This document shows, piece after piece, positions 1 through 6,177 of a stretch of DNA of 9,045 bases; the first letter of the stretch is position 1, and each line of letters starts with the position of its first letter. The DNA comes from an uncultured Acidimicrobiaceae bacterium (GTDB lineage Bacteria > Actinomycetota > Acidimicrobiia > Acidimicrobiales > Bog-793), in contig CAIVND010000171.1 in the NCBI GenBank assembly GCA_903907185.1, forward strand, positions 1 to 9,045, in the 5' to 3' direction. A program made the translations under genes and the position numbers. Under the pieces are notes generated by a model. It was not told the DNA's origin and made no database searches. It was given only the letters and a program-made list of their open reading frames with translations.

Positions 1-44
1 CAGCCGTGTGAAGGCTGCGCTCTAACCACCTGAGCCAAACGCCC
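1..44 (-). tRNA. tRNA-Val (anticodon CAC), partial, 5' part only
   Basis: Read on the minus strand from position 44, the sequence folds as the first 44 nt of a tRNA. It has a 7-nt acceptor strand GGGCGTT, then T8 and a D-arm GCTC...GAGC enclosing AGGTGGTTA. The anticodon arm is CAGCC/GGCTG around the loop TTCACAC. The anticodon CAC lies at positions 8-10 of the plus strand and reads the valine codon GUG. The variable loop, T-arm and 3' acceptor strand lie outside the window. Stem pairing and invariant positions are normal, so this looks like a functional tRNA. Confidence 0.93.
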
Positions 45-360
45 GTATTTACCGCCTCTGACCTGCACTCTCATGCAGATCACCATTCACTTCCTTTGCA
101 CAACGCTAGTACAGGCTGTCAACGTTAATTGTTCCAAGCAATTCGTTGACTCATACATCATCCCCATCGCAAACAATGCAGTAACGCCTGGCGATCAATC
201 TCAGCCACCCAAACTCTGTCTTCGCCATGTGGCGGCGGCGTGTGGAGTTATCTCGTCGTTACTTCAATGCCATCGATCGATAGGGTGAATCTCCTGTGAC
301 CATGACCCAATTGGGTCCTATGGTTACGGTGGGCGAAAAAATAAAGGTTGGGGGGAACCT
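45..360. other. Intergenic region between divergent tRNA-Val and amidohydrolase gene
   Basis: This 316-nt stretch must carry the tRNA promoter on the minus strand and the amidohydrolase promoter on the plus strand. On the minus strand there is a perfect TTGACA about 75 nt before the tRNA (plus-strand TGTCAA at 117-122), but I see no convincing -10 at the usual spacing. The right-hand part holds the 296-327 palindrome and a candidate promoter, listed separately. An open frame at 73-288 has no ribosome binding site and no recognisable protein features, so I do not call it a gene. Confidence 0.7.
296..327. promoter_or_regulatory. Large imperfect palindrome overlapping a candidate promoter (putative operator)
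   Basis: The core GACCCAATTGGGTC at 304-317 is a perfect 14-bp palindrome. It is flanked by a second pair of arms, GTGACCAT (296-303) and ATGGTTAC (320-327), which match at 7 of 8 positions after a 2-nt offset (CT, 318-319). A plausible sigma-70-type promoter coincides with it: GTGACC at 296-301, a 17-nt spacer, and TATGGT at 319-324. Each hexamer matches the consensus at 4 of 6 positions. A repressor dimer bound here would block transcription of the amidohydrolase gene starting at 361. The palindrome is seen directly; promoter and operator roles are inferred. It lacks a following U-run, so it does not look like a terminator. Confidence 0.55.
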
Positions 361-1461
361 ATGGCACCTGAAAGCTCTGACTCAACGCGTTTGATGGTCA
401 TCGATGCAGACGCGCACGTAATTGAAACGGATCAAACGTGGAATTACCTGCGCGATTCGGAGACGAAGTATCGGCCGCAGTTCATCTCTACGGACTCCGG
501 TCCACGCCACCGCTACTGGCTCGTGAACGGCCGACTCTCGGGCCTACCATCAGCAGCATCCTCCGATGAAGACATCGAGATCCGCTCGACGAAGGCGTTG
601 AGAAACGTCAGCGTTGATTCGAAAGCTCGAAAGATGGAGGACATCGACCTTCGTTTGGCACACATGACCAAGCTTGGAATCGATATTCAAGTGCTCCACA
701 ACAGTATCTGGATCCATCAGGTGACCAACTTGCCTGAGGCAGAGGTGGCGTTGAGTCGAAGCTGGAACCGGTGGCTCGCTGAGATCTGGGAACAAGGTGA
801 CGGTCGACTCCGATGGACCTGTGTGGTTCCCGTGCTCGATCTCAAAGCTGCCGCAGAGGAGATGCGATTCTCAAAGGAGCACGGCGCGGTCGGGGTATGC
901 CTAAAGCCATACGAGACTGGCCTCATGATGGTTGATCCATATTTCTTTCCGATCTATGAGCTCGCACAGGAACTCGACCTCTCGGTCATCGCCCATATTG
1001 CGAATGGCGATCCAGAACTTGTCCGCACACTTGAGACCCGATACGGAGGAACGGACGGATTTTCCTCACTTCGAGTCCCGACGATGCTGTCCTGCTATGG
1101 ACTCCTACGAAAAAATATTCCCGAACTGTTCCCTGGGGTGCGATGGGGTTTTGTCGAGGCCTCCGCGCAGTGGGTGCCGTGGGTCGCGAACGAACTTCAA
1201 CGCCGCAATGACTACGAGTTCACTGCAGAAAACAATCCATTCAAGAATGGCAACGTCTACGTAACTACACAGACCAACGATGACATTGAATACATCACAC
1301 GCTATGTGGGCGATGACGTCCTGGTTATCGGAACGGACTACGGACACCTTGATCCGTCGAGCGATGTGGACGCGATATCGAAATTCCGCACGCTCGACAT
1401 CAACGAGGACCTAAAGGACAAGATCCTCTCGTCCAACCCAGCGCGACTGTACGGCATCTGA
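361..1461 (+). CDS. Amidohydrolase 2 / ACMSD-type metal-dependent hydrolase
   Basis: This 366-residue cytoplasmic protein looks like an amidohydrolase-2 (COG2159) enzyme, a TIM-barrel family of hydrolases and non-oxidative decarboxylases that includes ACMSD and gamma-resorcylate decarboxylase. Visible family marks are the N-terminal metal-binding D-x-H in IDADAHVIE (D17, H19), a strand-end histidine in VIAHIANG (H212), the C-terminal aspartate motif IGTDYGH (D326), and the terminal helix ending SSNPARLYGI, typical of the family. Length is normal. The ATG at 361 follows a G-rich stretch (GGGGGG, 350-355) suited to ribosome binding, and the D-x-H motif near the N-terminus supports the start. 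The gene is monocistronic in appearance, with a palindromic putative operator upstream. The downstream TctC-like receptor suggests an organic-acid or aromatic-acid role. The substrate cannot be told from sequence, and hydrolase and decarboxylase remain equally open. Confidence 0.85.
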   Translation: MAPESSDSTRLMVIDADAHVIETDQTWNYLRDSETKYRPQFISTDSGPRHRYWLVNGRLSGLPSAASSDEDIEIRSTKALRNVSVDSKARKMEDIDLRLAHMTKLGIDIQVLHNSIWIHQVTNLPEAEVALSRSWNRWLAEIWEQGDGRLRWTCVVPVLDLKAAAEEMRFSKEHGAVGVCLKPYETGLMMVDPYFFPIYELAQELDLSVIAHIANGDPELVRTLETRYGGTDGFSSLRVPTMLSCYGLLRKNIPELFPGVRWGFVEASAQWVPWVANELQRRNDYEFTAENNPFKNGNVYVTTQTNDDIEYITRYVGDDVLVIGTDYGHLDPSSDVDAISKFRTLDINEDLKDKILSSNPARLYGI

Positions 1462-1821
1462 AGATTCAGGGAACAAAGGAAGTTGAAGGAGTAGTTCGAA
1501 GAATTACGGGACGCGCACGGAATCGCCCGGCCCGATGCCGCTCTTCGCAATTGACGGCGCGAAGTTGGCCGTCTTCGACACTCTTCTAACAGCACCGGTT
1601 GAGAAAAACTGCGGACATATCGGATGCACAGTTACAGGGTTTTCCGTAAATTAACGATAGAACTCGCTCCGCCAAACTTTGGTCTATCTGGTTAGTTAGG
1701 CGAACAACATAACTTTTAAGAATATTCTTCACCTTTCCGCAACAACAGTGATAAACCGTTGAAAGTTACACAAAATTGCTCCAAATAAGCAGCACTTCTT
1801 TACATCTACGGGGGGTAGATT
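1462..1821. other. AT-rich intergenic region with receptor-gene promoter elements
   Basis: This 360-nt gap has no convincing gene. Just after the amidohydrolase, GACGGC (1553-1558) and GCCGTC (1568-1573) could pair as a small hairpin around 9 nt; it has no U-run and is at best a weak terminator. From about 1610 the sequence becomes clearly AT-rich, as expected for a strong promoter and leader. It contains the palindrome at 1718-1729 and a stretch at 1695-1706 resembling the core of a DtxR/IdeR box. A possible -35 is TTGAAA at 1759-1764, with AT-rich AAATAA around 1783-1788 as a poor -10. The region ends in the ribosome binding site of the gene at 1822. Confidence 0.6.
1718..1729. promoter_or_regulatory. 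Perfect 12-bp palindrome AAGAATATTCTT (possible operator)
   Basis: AAGAATATTCTT is a perfect inverted repeat lying 93 nt before the GTG start of the secreted receptor gene, within an AT-rich segment. About 12 nt upstream, GTTAGGCGAACA (1695-1706) matches 10 of 12 positions of the DtxR/IdeR core GTTAGGCTAACC, but the outer arms of that 19-bp box match poorly. AT-only palindromes of this size can arise by chance in such sequence, so a regulatory role is only a suggestion. Confidence 0.3.
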
Positions 1822-2979
1822 GTGATTGTAACTATTCGAAATTTGGCGAAACGATGTGCTGTTGTAAGTGGGGCGGTTCTTGTGGCCACCACGCTTTCAA
1901 CTGCTTCAGTCGTTTCAGCTTCCACCAAAACCTGTCATTCTGCGAATGGCTATAAGGTAGCCGGCGCAACGGCCAAGGCAACCTGTGCTGGATTAGCTTT
2001 CTATGCCGGAAAGACCATTACCTTTGTCGCGCCAGACAATGTTGGTGGAGGTTACGACCTAAACGCTCGGGCCTATGCGCCATACTTGGCTAAATATCTT
2101 GGAGCGACTGTCAACGTCATCAACATCCCTGCCGGCAACACGGTTGCAGGCATGAACTATGTGGCAGGAACTAATACCTCGAACCCCGGTCTCACCGTAG
2201 GTTGGATGAACATTGGCCCAATCGTCGAAGACAAGGTTCTTGGCATCGCAGGCGTCAATTTCAATGCATCTGGCGAGTCGATGCTCGGCGGAACTGCGCC
2301 GAACTACACCGTCACGGTTGCGTACAAGTCCGCTGCCTGTGCCTCATGGGATAGTGGACTTGCAGGGTTGCTCGCGAACAACAGTGCAACAAACATTGTC
2401 ACCGAGCCCATCCAGTCCACTGGATCGACGACCTTCAACATGCTGATGTTCAATGGAATCTTTGGAGTCCACTACAAGGCAATTCCTGGTTACAGCTCAA
2501 CGACACAGCAGATTCAAGGCTGGGTGCGTGGTGATGGGTGCGTGGTTACCACCACACTCTCAACCGCGGGACCATTCCTGCAAGCAGGAACCGCGGTTCC
2601 ACTGATTGTTAACCGCCTCGTTCCTTCTACGACTGCGTACTCGCAGTACTTGACCGGTGTTCCGACCTATACACAGGCCGAGAAGACCTACTCCAAGTAC
2701 ATCGTGTCGAAGACCCAAAAGGCAGCGATCATCCCACTGAATGAGGCCGGTCAGACCGTACGTATCCTCTTCGTGCCACCGAAGACTCCACAGAACTACC
2801 AAGCAGCTCTTCGTGCGGCCTTTAAGTGGTCCGGTCTGAACCACAACCTCAACAACTACCTTGCTTCCGTCGGATCACCTTACGGCTACACCGACCCGAA
2901 AACGTGTAAGACGGGATTCATCAAATACCTCGCGTACACCTACAAGGTAAAGCCGTACTTGGCCTCCATTGGCGGCTAA
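1822..2979 (+). CDS. Secreted TctC/Bug-like solute-binding protein
   Basis: This 385-residue exported protein resembles the TctC/Bug receptors that capture carboxylic acids for tripartite tricarboxylate transporters. The GTG start has a G-rich ribosome binding site (GGGGGGTAG, about 1810-1818). Residues 1-33 form a Sec signal peptide: basic NLAKR, a hydrophobic run, and a VSA cleavage site before S34. There is no lipobox near the cleavage site, so a free secreted protein is predicted rather than a lipoprotein. The mature part has a Cys pair (C38, C55) that could form a disulfide. It then shows GKTITFVAPDNVGGGYDLNAR (residues 63-83) and AGATVNVIN-like and IPAGNTVAGMNYVAG elements, matching the N-lobe pattern of TctC (strand, GGG-x-D, then pl-PGAGG). 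It is about 60 residues longer than typical TctC. No tctA/tctB genes are adjacent. Remote similarity makes the exact ligand unknowable. Confidence 0.65.
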   Translation: MIVTIRNLAKRCAVVSGAVLVATTLSTASVVSASTKTCHSANGYKVAGATAKATCAGLAFYAGKTITFVAPDNVGGGYDLNARAYAPYLAKYLGATVNVINIPAGNTVAGMNYVAGTNTSNPGLTVGWMNIGPIVEDKVLGIAGVNFNASGESMLGGTAPNYTVTVAYKSAACASWDSGLAGLLANNSATNIVTEPIQSTGSTTFNMLMFNGIFGVHYKAIPGYSSTTQQIQGWVRGDGCVVTTTLSTAGPFLQAGTAVPLIVNRLVPSTTAYSQYLTGVPTYTQAEKTYSKYIVSKTQKAAIIPLNEAGQTVRILFVPPKTPQNYQAALRAAFKWSGLNHNLNNYLASVGSPYGYTDPKTCKTGFIKYLAYTYKVKPYLASIGG

Positions 2980-3014
2980 GTCCAAACCGAGAATTCAAAA
3001 CTAAGTTCAAACTC

Positions 3015-3048
3015 GAGAGGGTCGCCTGCTTCGGCAGGCGGCCCTTTC
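3015..3048 (+). terminator. Rho-independent terminator after receptor gene
   Basis: AGGGTCGCCTGC (3018-3029) pairs with GCAGGCGGCCCT (3034-3045) around a TTCG tetraloop, with one G-U wobble in a 12-bp stem. The stem extends by three more pairs (3015-3017 with 3046-3048). Only a short T run is present (CCCTTTC), but the stem is GC-rich with a highly stable UUCG loop. It lies 35 nt after the stop codon of the secreted receptor and separates it from the downstream operon. Confidence 0.85.
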
Positions 3049-3185
3049 AGCTAAGTCGCTATCTGCTGCATTGACCAGAACCCGGATTCAATGTCCATAG
3101 AGATCATCTCCTAGCGCAATACTGGTCCGATTTTGAAAAGAACATTCTCGACCACCACTGACGGAGAACGGTAGGGTGGAGACCA

Positions 3186-3581
3186 ATGACCGCCTCCGGT
3201 GATGCATTTAATCTCGACCTTGCACTTGCATCCCTTGACGCCGACGGTAGCGACAATCAGCTGATGTTTCGGATGCTTATCGAGCGTCTCGAAGGAGTCC
3301 TCGGCGACCGGTTGCAGGTCGAACGATCAGGAATCTTAAAAAAGAAGGGGCCGATCCGCCGTTTGGAGATCAAAATTGGGGGTTCGGAGCTCATTGCAGA
3401 ATTAAACGATGTTGCTCCACGTTTCTCAGTGGGAACGATCTCGGGCGGCATCAGGATTCGCACGGATCAAACCAACGCCACCGAGTGGCTACGAACGCTT
3501 CTCACCGGTCTTGACGCAGAGGCGTCGCACAGTGCCGGGGTGCGAGCGGCTCTTGAGACCATCATCATTGGAGGAAAATAA
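3186..3581 (+). CDS. Small protein of unknown function, first gene of the YbjQ-domain operon
   Basis: This is a 131-residue soluble, probably cytoplasmic protein without signal peptide or membrane segment. It is predicted to be mixed alpha/beta: an acidic N-terminal helix region (residues 5-38), basic GILKKKGPIRR (about 49-59) leading into strands IKIGGSELIAEL and RFSVGTISGGIRIR, then C-terminal helices WLRTLL and AALETII. From memory it recalls small uncharacterised actinobacterial proteins with a GI-x-[LI]-x-x-x...EW motif before two C-terminal helices, but I cannot name a family. The ATG has a good ribosome binding site (GGTGGAG, 3175-3181). Its TAA stop overlaps the next ATG by one base (TAATG), so translation is coupled to the first YbjQ-like protein, suggesting that the two act together. 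Confidence 0.75.
   Translation: MTASGDAFNLDLALASLDADGSDNQLMFRMLIERLEGVLGDRLQVERSGILKKKGPIRRLEIKIGGSELIAELNDVAPRFSVGTISGGIRIRTDQTNATEWLRTLLTGLDAEASHSAGVRAALETIIIGGK
3570..3577 (+). promoter_or_regulatory. Strong Shine-Dalgarno site GGAGGAAA for first YbjQ-domain gene
   Basis: GGAGGAAA sits inside the last codons of the upstream gene and ends 3 nt before the ATG at 3581. It fixes that start and shows that this gene has its own strong ribosome entry. The next two genes (4394 and 5266) show no comparable site. Confidence 0.8.
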
Positions 3582-4390
3582 TGTCGATTGGACCAGAGAA
3601 CCTTCCTGCTGATCTGCCAAAAGACGCGGGACATCGCCTTGAAGAGCTAGAACACGGACTGTTCACCTCAGATCTTTCGGTTAATGAGTTCCTTCTGGTG
3701 AAAGACGCTGGATTTCATCCCCTCGGCTTCGTTATGGGTTCATCGATCTATCACATCGGAATCCAAACGAGGAAGTGGAGTACGAGCCAGGAGCTCACAA
3801 AACTCACGTCGGCGATGTATGCGGCTCGCGAGCTCGCGGTGTCTCGGATGGAGGAGGAAGCCACGGCATTGGGCGCAGATGGCGTCGTCGGTGTGCGCCT
3901 CGATGTCAACTATTACGAATTTGGATCCGATACTGCCGAATTCATCGCCATGGGCACCGCTATCAAAGCGGAAGACGGCAAGTCCTATCGGAACTCCGAG
4001 GGTAAGCCCTTTACCTCCGACCTCTCTGGACAGGCATTTTGGACATTACGCCGTGTCGGTCACCTTCCTCTCGGCCTAGTCATGGGCACCTGCGTTTATC
4101 ACATCGCACATCGAGGAATCGGCCAGACGATGTCACAGATGGGTAAAAACACCGAGCTTCCGAACTACACCCAGGCACTTTACGACGCACGCGAACTCGC
4201 GATGACTCGGATGCAAGACGAGGCGAACCGCCTCGGCGCCAGTGGAATTGTGGAAGTCAAGTTGATTGAGAAGTCTCATATGTGGGGAAGCCACACGATT
4301 GAGTTCCTTGCACTTGGCACTGCGGTAACCGCGGAGCAGGGTGCGCCGCCCCTTCCGGCTATTGAAACTGTCATCTCACTTGACAACTGA
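3581..4390 (+). CDS. Tandem two-domain YbjQ-like protein (A)
   Basis: This 269-residue cytoplasmic protein has two copies of a YbjQ-like domain (the family labelled 'putative heavy-metal-binding', PF01906), at about residues 27-130 and 143-252. Each copy begins FTSDLS, continues with a hydrophobic strand ending in GxVMGxxxYHI, has a helix ARELAxxRM, and closes with LGAxGxVxVxL and EFxAxGTAx. The two copies are plainly homologous to each other over their whole length. Single-domain E. coli YbjQ is about 107 residues, so this is a fused duplication. No cluster of Cys or His that would make a clear metal site is visible, and the metal-binding label should not be taken as function. The gene overlaps the upstream stop by one base and precedes two more two-domain paralogues. 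Function unknown; joint assembly with those paralogues is plausible. Confidence 0.85.
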   Translation: MSIGPENLPADLPKDAGHRLEELEHGLFTSDLSVNEFLLVKDAGFHPLGFVMGSSIYHIGIQTRKWSTSQELTKLTSAMYAARELAVSRMEEEATALGADGVVGVRLDVNYYEFGSDTAEFIAMGTAIKAEDGKSYRNSEGKPFTSDLSGQAFWTLRRVGHLPLGLVMGTCVYHIAHRGIGQTMSQMGKNTELPNYTQALYDARELAMTRMQDEANRLGASGIVEVKLIEKSHMWGSHTIEFLALGTAVTAEQGAPPLPAIETVISLDN

Positions 4391-4393
4391 TCG

Positions 4394-5269
4394 ATGACCA
4401 TCGCCCCACGCAATGCCGCATGGTCATCAGGGCTATCAACCAACGACTTTGCGGCTTGTCTGAGTTCGGGGCTTCAACCGCTTGGATTTGTTCAAGGATG
4501 CTCGGTTGTTAATTGGAGTTTCTACGGAATCGGTTACAACGCAATGGGCTTTGGTCTTGGCGTAAGTAGACCATCGGGATACTTCGAGCAGTACCTTTGC
4601 CCACACGGCATTGTCTCCGCTGAGCACCGACGTTACGGAATGAACTATCAGAAGAGTTGGATCGAAGAGAGCTACCTATCTGCACTTAGATCGGCAACAG
4701 AACGACTTCTTCATGAGGCCAGAAAGCTTGGAGCGCATGGCGTAATTGGCGTTATTGACCGACCGTCTTATCATTCCGAGACCTCGTCCTTTGAGATCTC
4801 CCTTTCGGGAACAGCTGTGACGATTGAGGGCGCTGTAGCACCTGCGGTGCCATTCACTACCTTTCTTGCCGGACAGAAGCTCAACAAACTTGTTGAGGCA
4901 GGCTTTGCACCAGTCGAGATTTTGATTGGCATTGCATCGATCGGCGTGATGGCCTCGTGCATCACGGAGTACCAGCTCACCGGTGGAGGATTCTCACTGG
5001 CAGCAGGCGGCGGATGGGGTGCTGCACCTGGAGGAGAGATCGAACAGGTCGTTGAGGCGCAGACCGCTGCGCGCTCAATCGTCCGCCAACGCGTACGTGA
5101 TCAGTTAGGCGGGGACATACTCCACGGTGCCTCATTGATGGTGCGGTCGAATGAAACCCAAGAAGGACCACAGATTGAGGCGACGCTCCGAGGAAACAGG
5201 GTTCGTCACTTCAAAGAATTTACCCAGATTGATCCACCATCTCCCGTCGTACATTTGAGCGACCGATGA
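4394..5269 (+). CDS. Divergent tandem two-domain YbjQ-like protein (B)
   Basis: This 291-residue protein is the most divergent of the three paralogues. Domain one (about residues 10-144) opens WSSGLSTNDF, then GFVQGCSVVNW, and ends LGAHGVIGVID...ISLSGTAV. Between strand and helix it carries an extra stretch of about 30 residues rich in Gly and aromatics (about 42-85). Domain two (about 153-270) keeps FAPVEILIG and a C-terminal IEATLRGNRV in place of the usual GTAV ending. It also holds a Gly-rich insertion (about 197-214, with GGG repeated). The ATG at 4394 lies 3 nt after the upstream TGA, with no clear Shine-Dalgarno site, so translation probably reinitiates after the preceding gene. Its end overlaps the next gene by 4 nt (ATGA). 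The Gly-rich second insertion could form a loop or membrane-contacting segment, but this is a guess. Confidence 0.75.
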   Translation: MTIAPRNAAWSSGLSTNDFAACLSSGLQPLGFVQGCSVVNWSFYGIGYNAMGFGLGVSRPSGYFEQYLCPHGIVSAEHRRYGMNYQKSWIEESYLSALRSATERLLHEARKLGAHGVIGVIDRPSYHSETSSFEISLSGTAVTIEGAVAPAVPFTTFLAGQKLNKLVEAGFAPVEILIGIASIGVMASCITEYQLTGGGFSLAAGGGWGAAPGGEIEQVVEAQTAARSIVRQRVRDQLGGDILHGASLMVRSNETQEGPQIEATLRGNRVRHFKEFTQIDPPSPVVHLSDR

Positions 5270-6099
5270 ACACCAACATTCGAACTGACATGCAAGCTGC
5301 GATCAACGCTCTTGGCTCACCACCTGACCCAACACAACGATCGAGTACCTCAGATCTCTCGATCGATGAGACGCTGTTGCTCCATCAGATGGGATACGAA
5401 CCAACCGATCTTGTTTCTGGTATCTCGGTCGTGTCGATTCCCTACGGAACCTTTATTACTCCCTACGGACAGAGCGGTCCGATCGAACTTCCACCTGCGA
5501 CTCAAGCGGTCGCTACCGCCTTTCGAATAGCTGCTGAGCGGGCACGCCACGAGTGCGCTGGCGCAAATGGTATCGGCGTCGTGGGAGTTCATGTTGAGGT
5601 CGAAGTCGGTGGCCAAAGCGTTTCGGTCTGTTTCACTGGAACTGCGGTATCTCCCATCGAGCGACCAAAAGCGCCAACGAATCAGCCATTTCTCACCGAC
5701 CTCTCTGTTCGCGACTTTGCGCTGCTTAGCCGATCTGGATGGCAACCTGTTGAACTCGTCGCCGGCGCGAGCTTTGTTGCAGCTCCCCTCCAAGGAATGC
5801 GACAGGTTCTCTCGCAAGCTGGCCAAAATATTGAACTGCCCCTCATAACCGGCGCGCTCCAAACGTCACGAGAAAAGGCGATGGACCAGATGCAGTCAGC
5901 AGCGATAGCGCTCTCTGCGGCAGGAGTTGTAGACGTATCCATCATCGATGGACCACTCGGGCACTCGCGTCACATCTGTGCGTTTATCTGTTGGGGTACG
6001 GCCATCCGTCTTGTTGCTGAGCGACATCAACCCATTGAACCTCGACTCGTTGTCCCACTCCACGATCACATCGATTTTGAGGCGACTTCAATTCGCTAG
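5266..6099 (+). CDS. Tandem two-domain YbjQ-like protein (C)
   Basis: This is a 277-residue third paralogue. After a hydrophilic N-terminal tail of about 26 residues, domain one (about 27-130) shows STSDLSIDE, DLVSGISVV, IELPPATQA, a helix with AAERARHE, then GVVGVHVEVEV and CFTGTAV. Domain two (about 141-249) shows FLTDLSVRDF, ELVAGASFV, SQAGQNIELP, REKAMDQMQ, AGVVDVSII and CWGTAI. The second domain is strikingly like the second domain of the protein at 3581, sharing SQxGxNxELPxxTxAL and a following MQxxA. The ATG overlaps the upstream TGA (ATGA), a usual sign of coupled translation, and no strong separate ribosome binding site is present. It is the last gene of the operon and runs convergent to the siderophore-interacting protein gene, with 78 nt between them. 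Confidence 0.8.
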   Translation: MNTNIRTDMQAAINALGSPPDPTQRSSTSDLSIDETLLLHQMGYEPTDLVSGISVVSIPYGTFITPYGQSGPIELPPATQAVATAFRIAAERARHECAGANGIGVVGVHVEVEVGGQSVSVCFTGTAVSPIERPKAPTNQPFLTDLSVRDFALLSRSGWQPVELVAGASFVAAPLQGMRQVLSQAGQNIELPLITGALQTSREKAMDQMQSAAIALSAAGVVDVSIIDGPLGHSRHICAFICWGTAIRLVAERHQPIEPRLVVPLHDHIDFEATSIR

Positions 6100-6154
6100 T
6101 GCTTGCTGAGTCCAATTGGCAGAGTCATTGCTAAGTTTCGACGTGATAAGGATG

Positions 6155-6171
6155 CGAAAACTCTGCGAGTT
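6155..6171 (-). terminator. Possible weak terminator downstream of the SIP gene
   Basis: Read on the minus strand just after the SIP stop codon, AACTC pairs with GAGTT around a GCA loop and is followed directly by TT. The stem is only 5 bp and the T run is short, so it is weak. No better terminator for either convergent gene is visible in the 78-nt gap. Confidence 0.25.
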
Positions 6172-6177
6172 GTGGGA

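Noticed and set aside
73..288. Open frame of 71 codons between the tRNA and the amidohydrolase gene
   Set aside because: No ribosome binding site, composition unlike the neighbouring genes, no recognisable domain, and it lies in the expected promoter region of the divergent tRNA.
1..360. Possible integrated element using the tRNA-Val gene as attachment site
   Set aside because: Integration normally uses the 3' end of a tRNA gene, which lies outside the window; the side seen here is the 5' end, and no integrase or direct repeat is present.
1553..1573. GACGGC/GCCGTC hairpin after the amidohydrolase gene as a terminator
   Set aside because: Only a 6-bp stem with a 9-nt loop and no T run; a competing CGAAG/CTTCG pairing overlaps it. 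Kept only as a note in the intergenic entry.
5350..5862. 170-codon minus-strand open frame
   Set aside because: It lies wholly antisense to the well-supported third YbjQ-like gene; its translation is Arg/Ser-rich and low in domain character, typical of a shadow frame.
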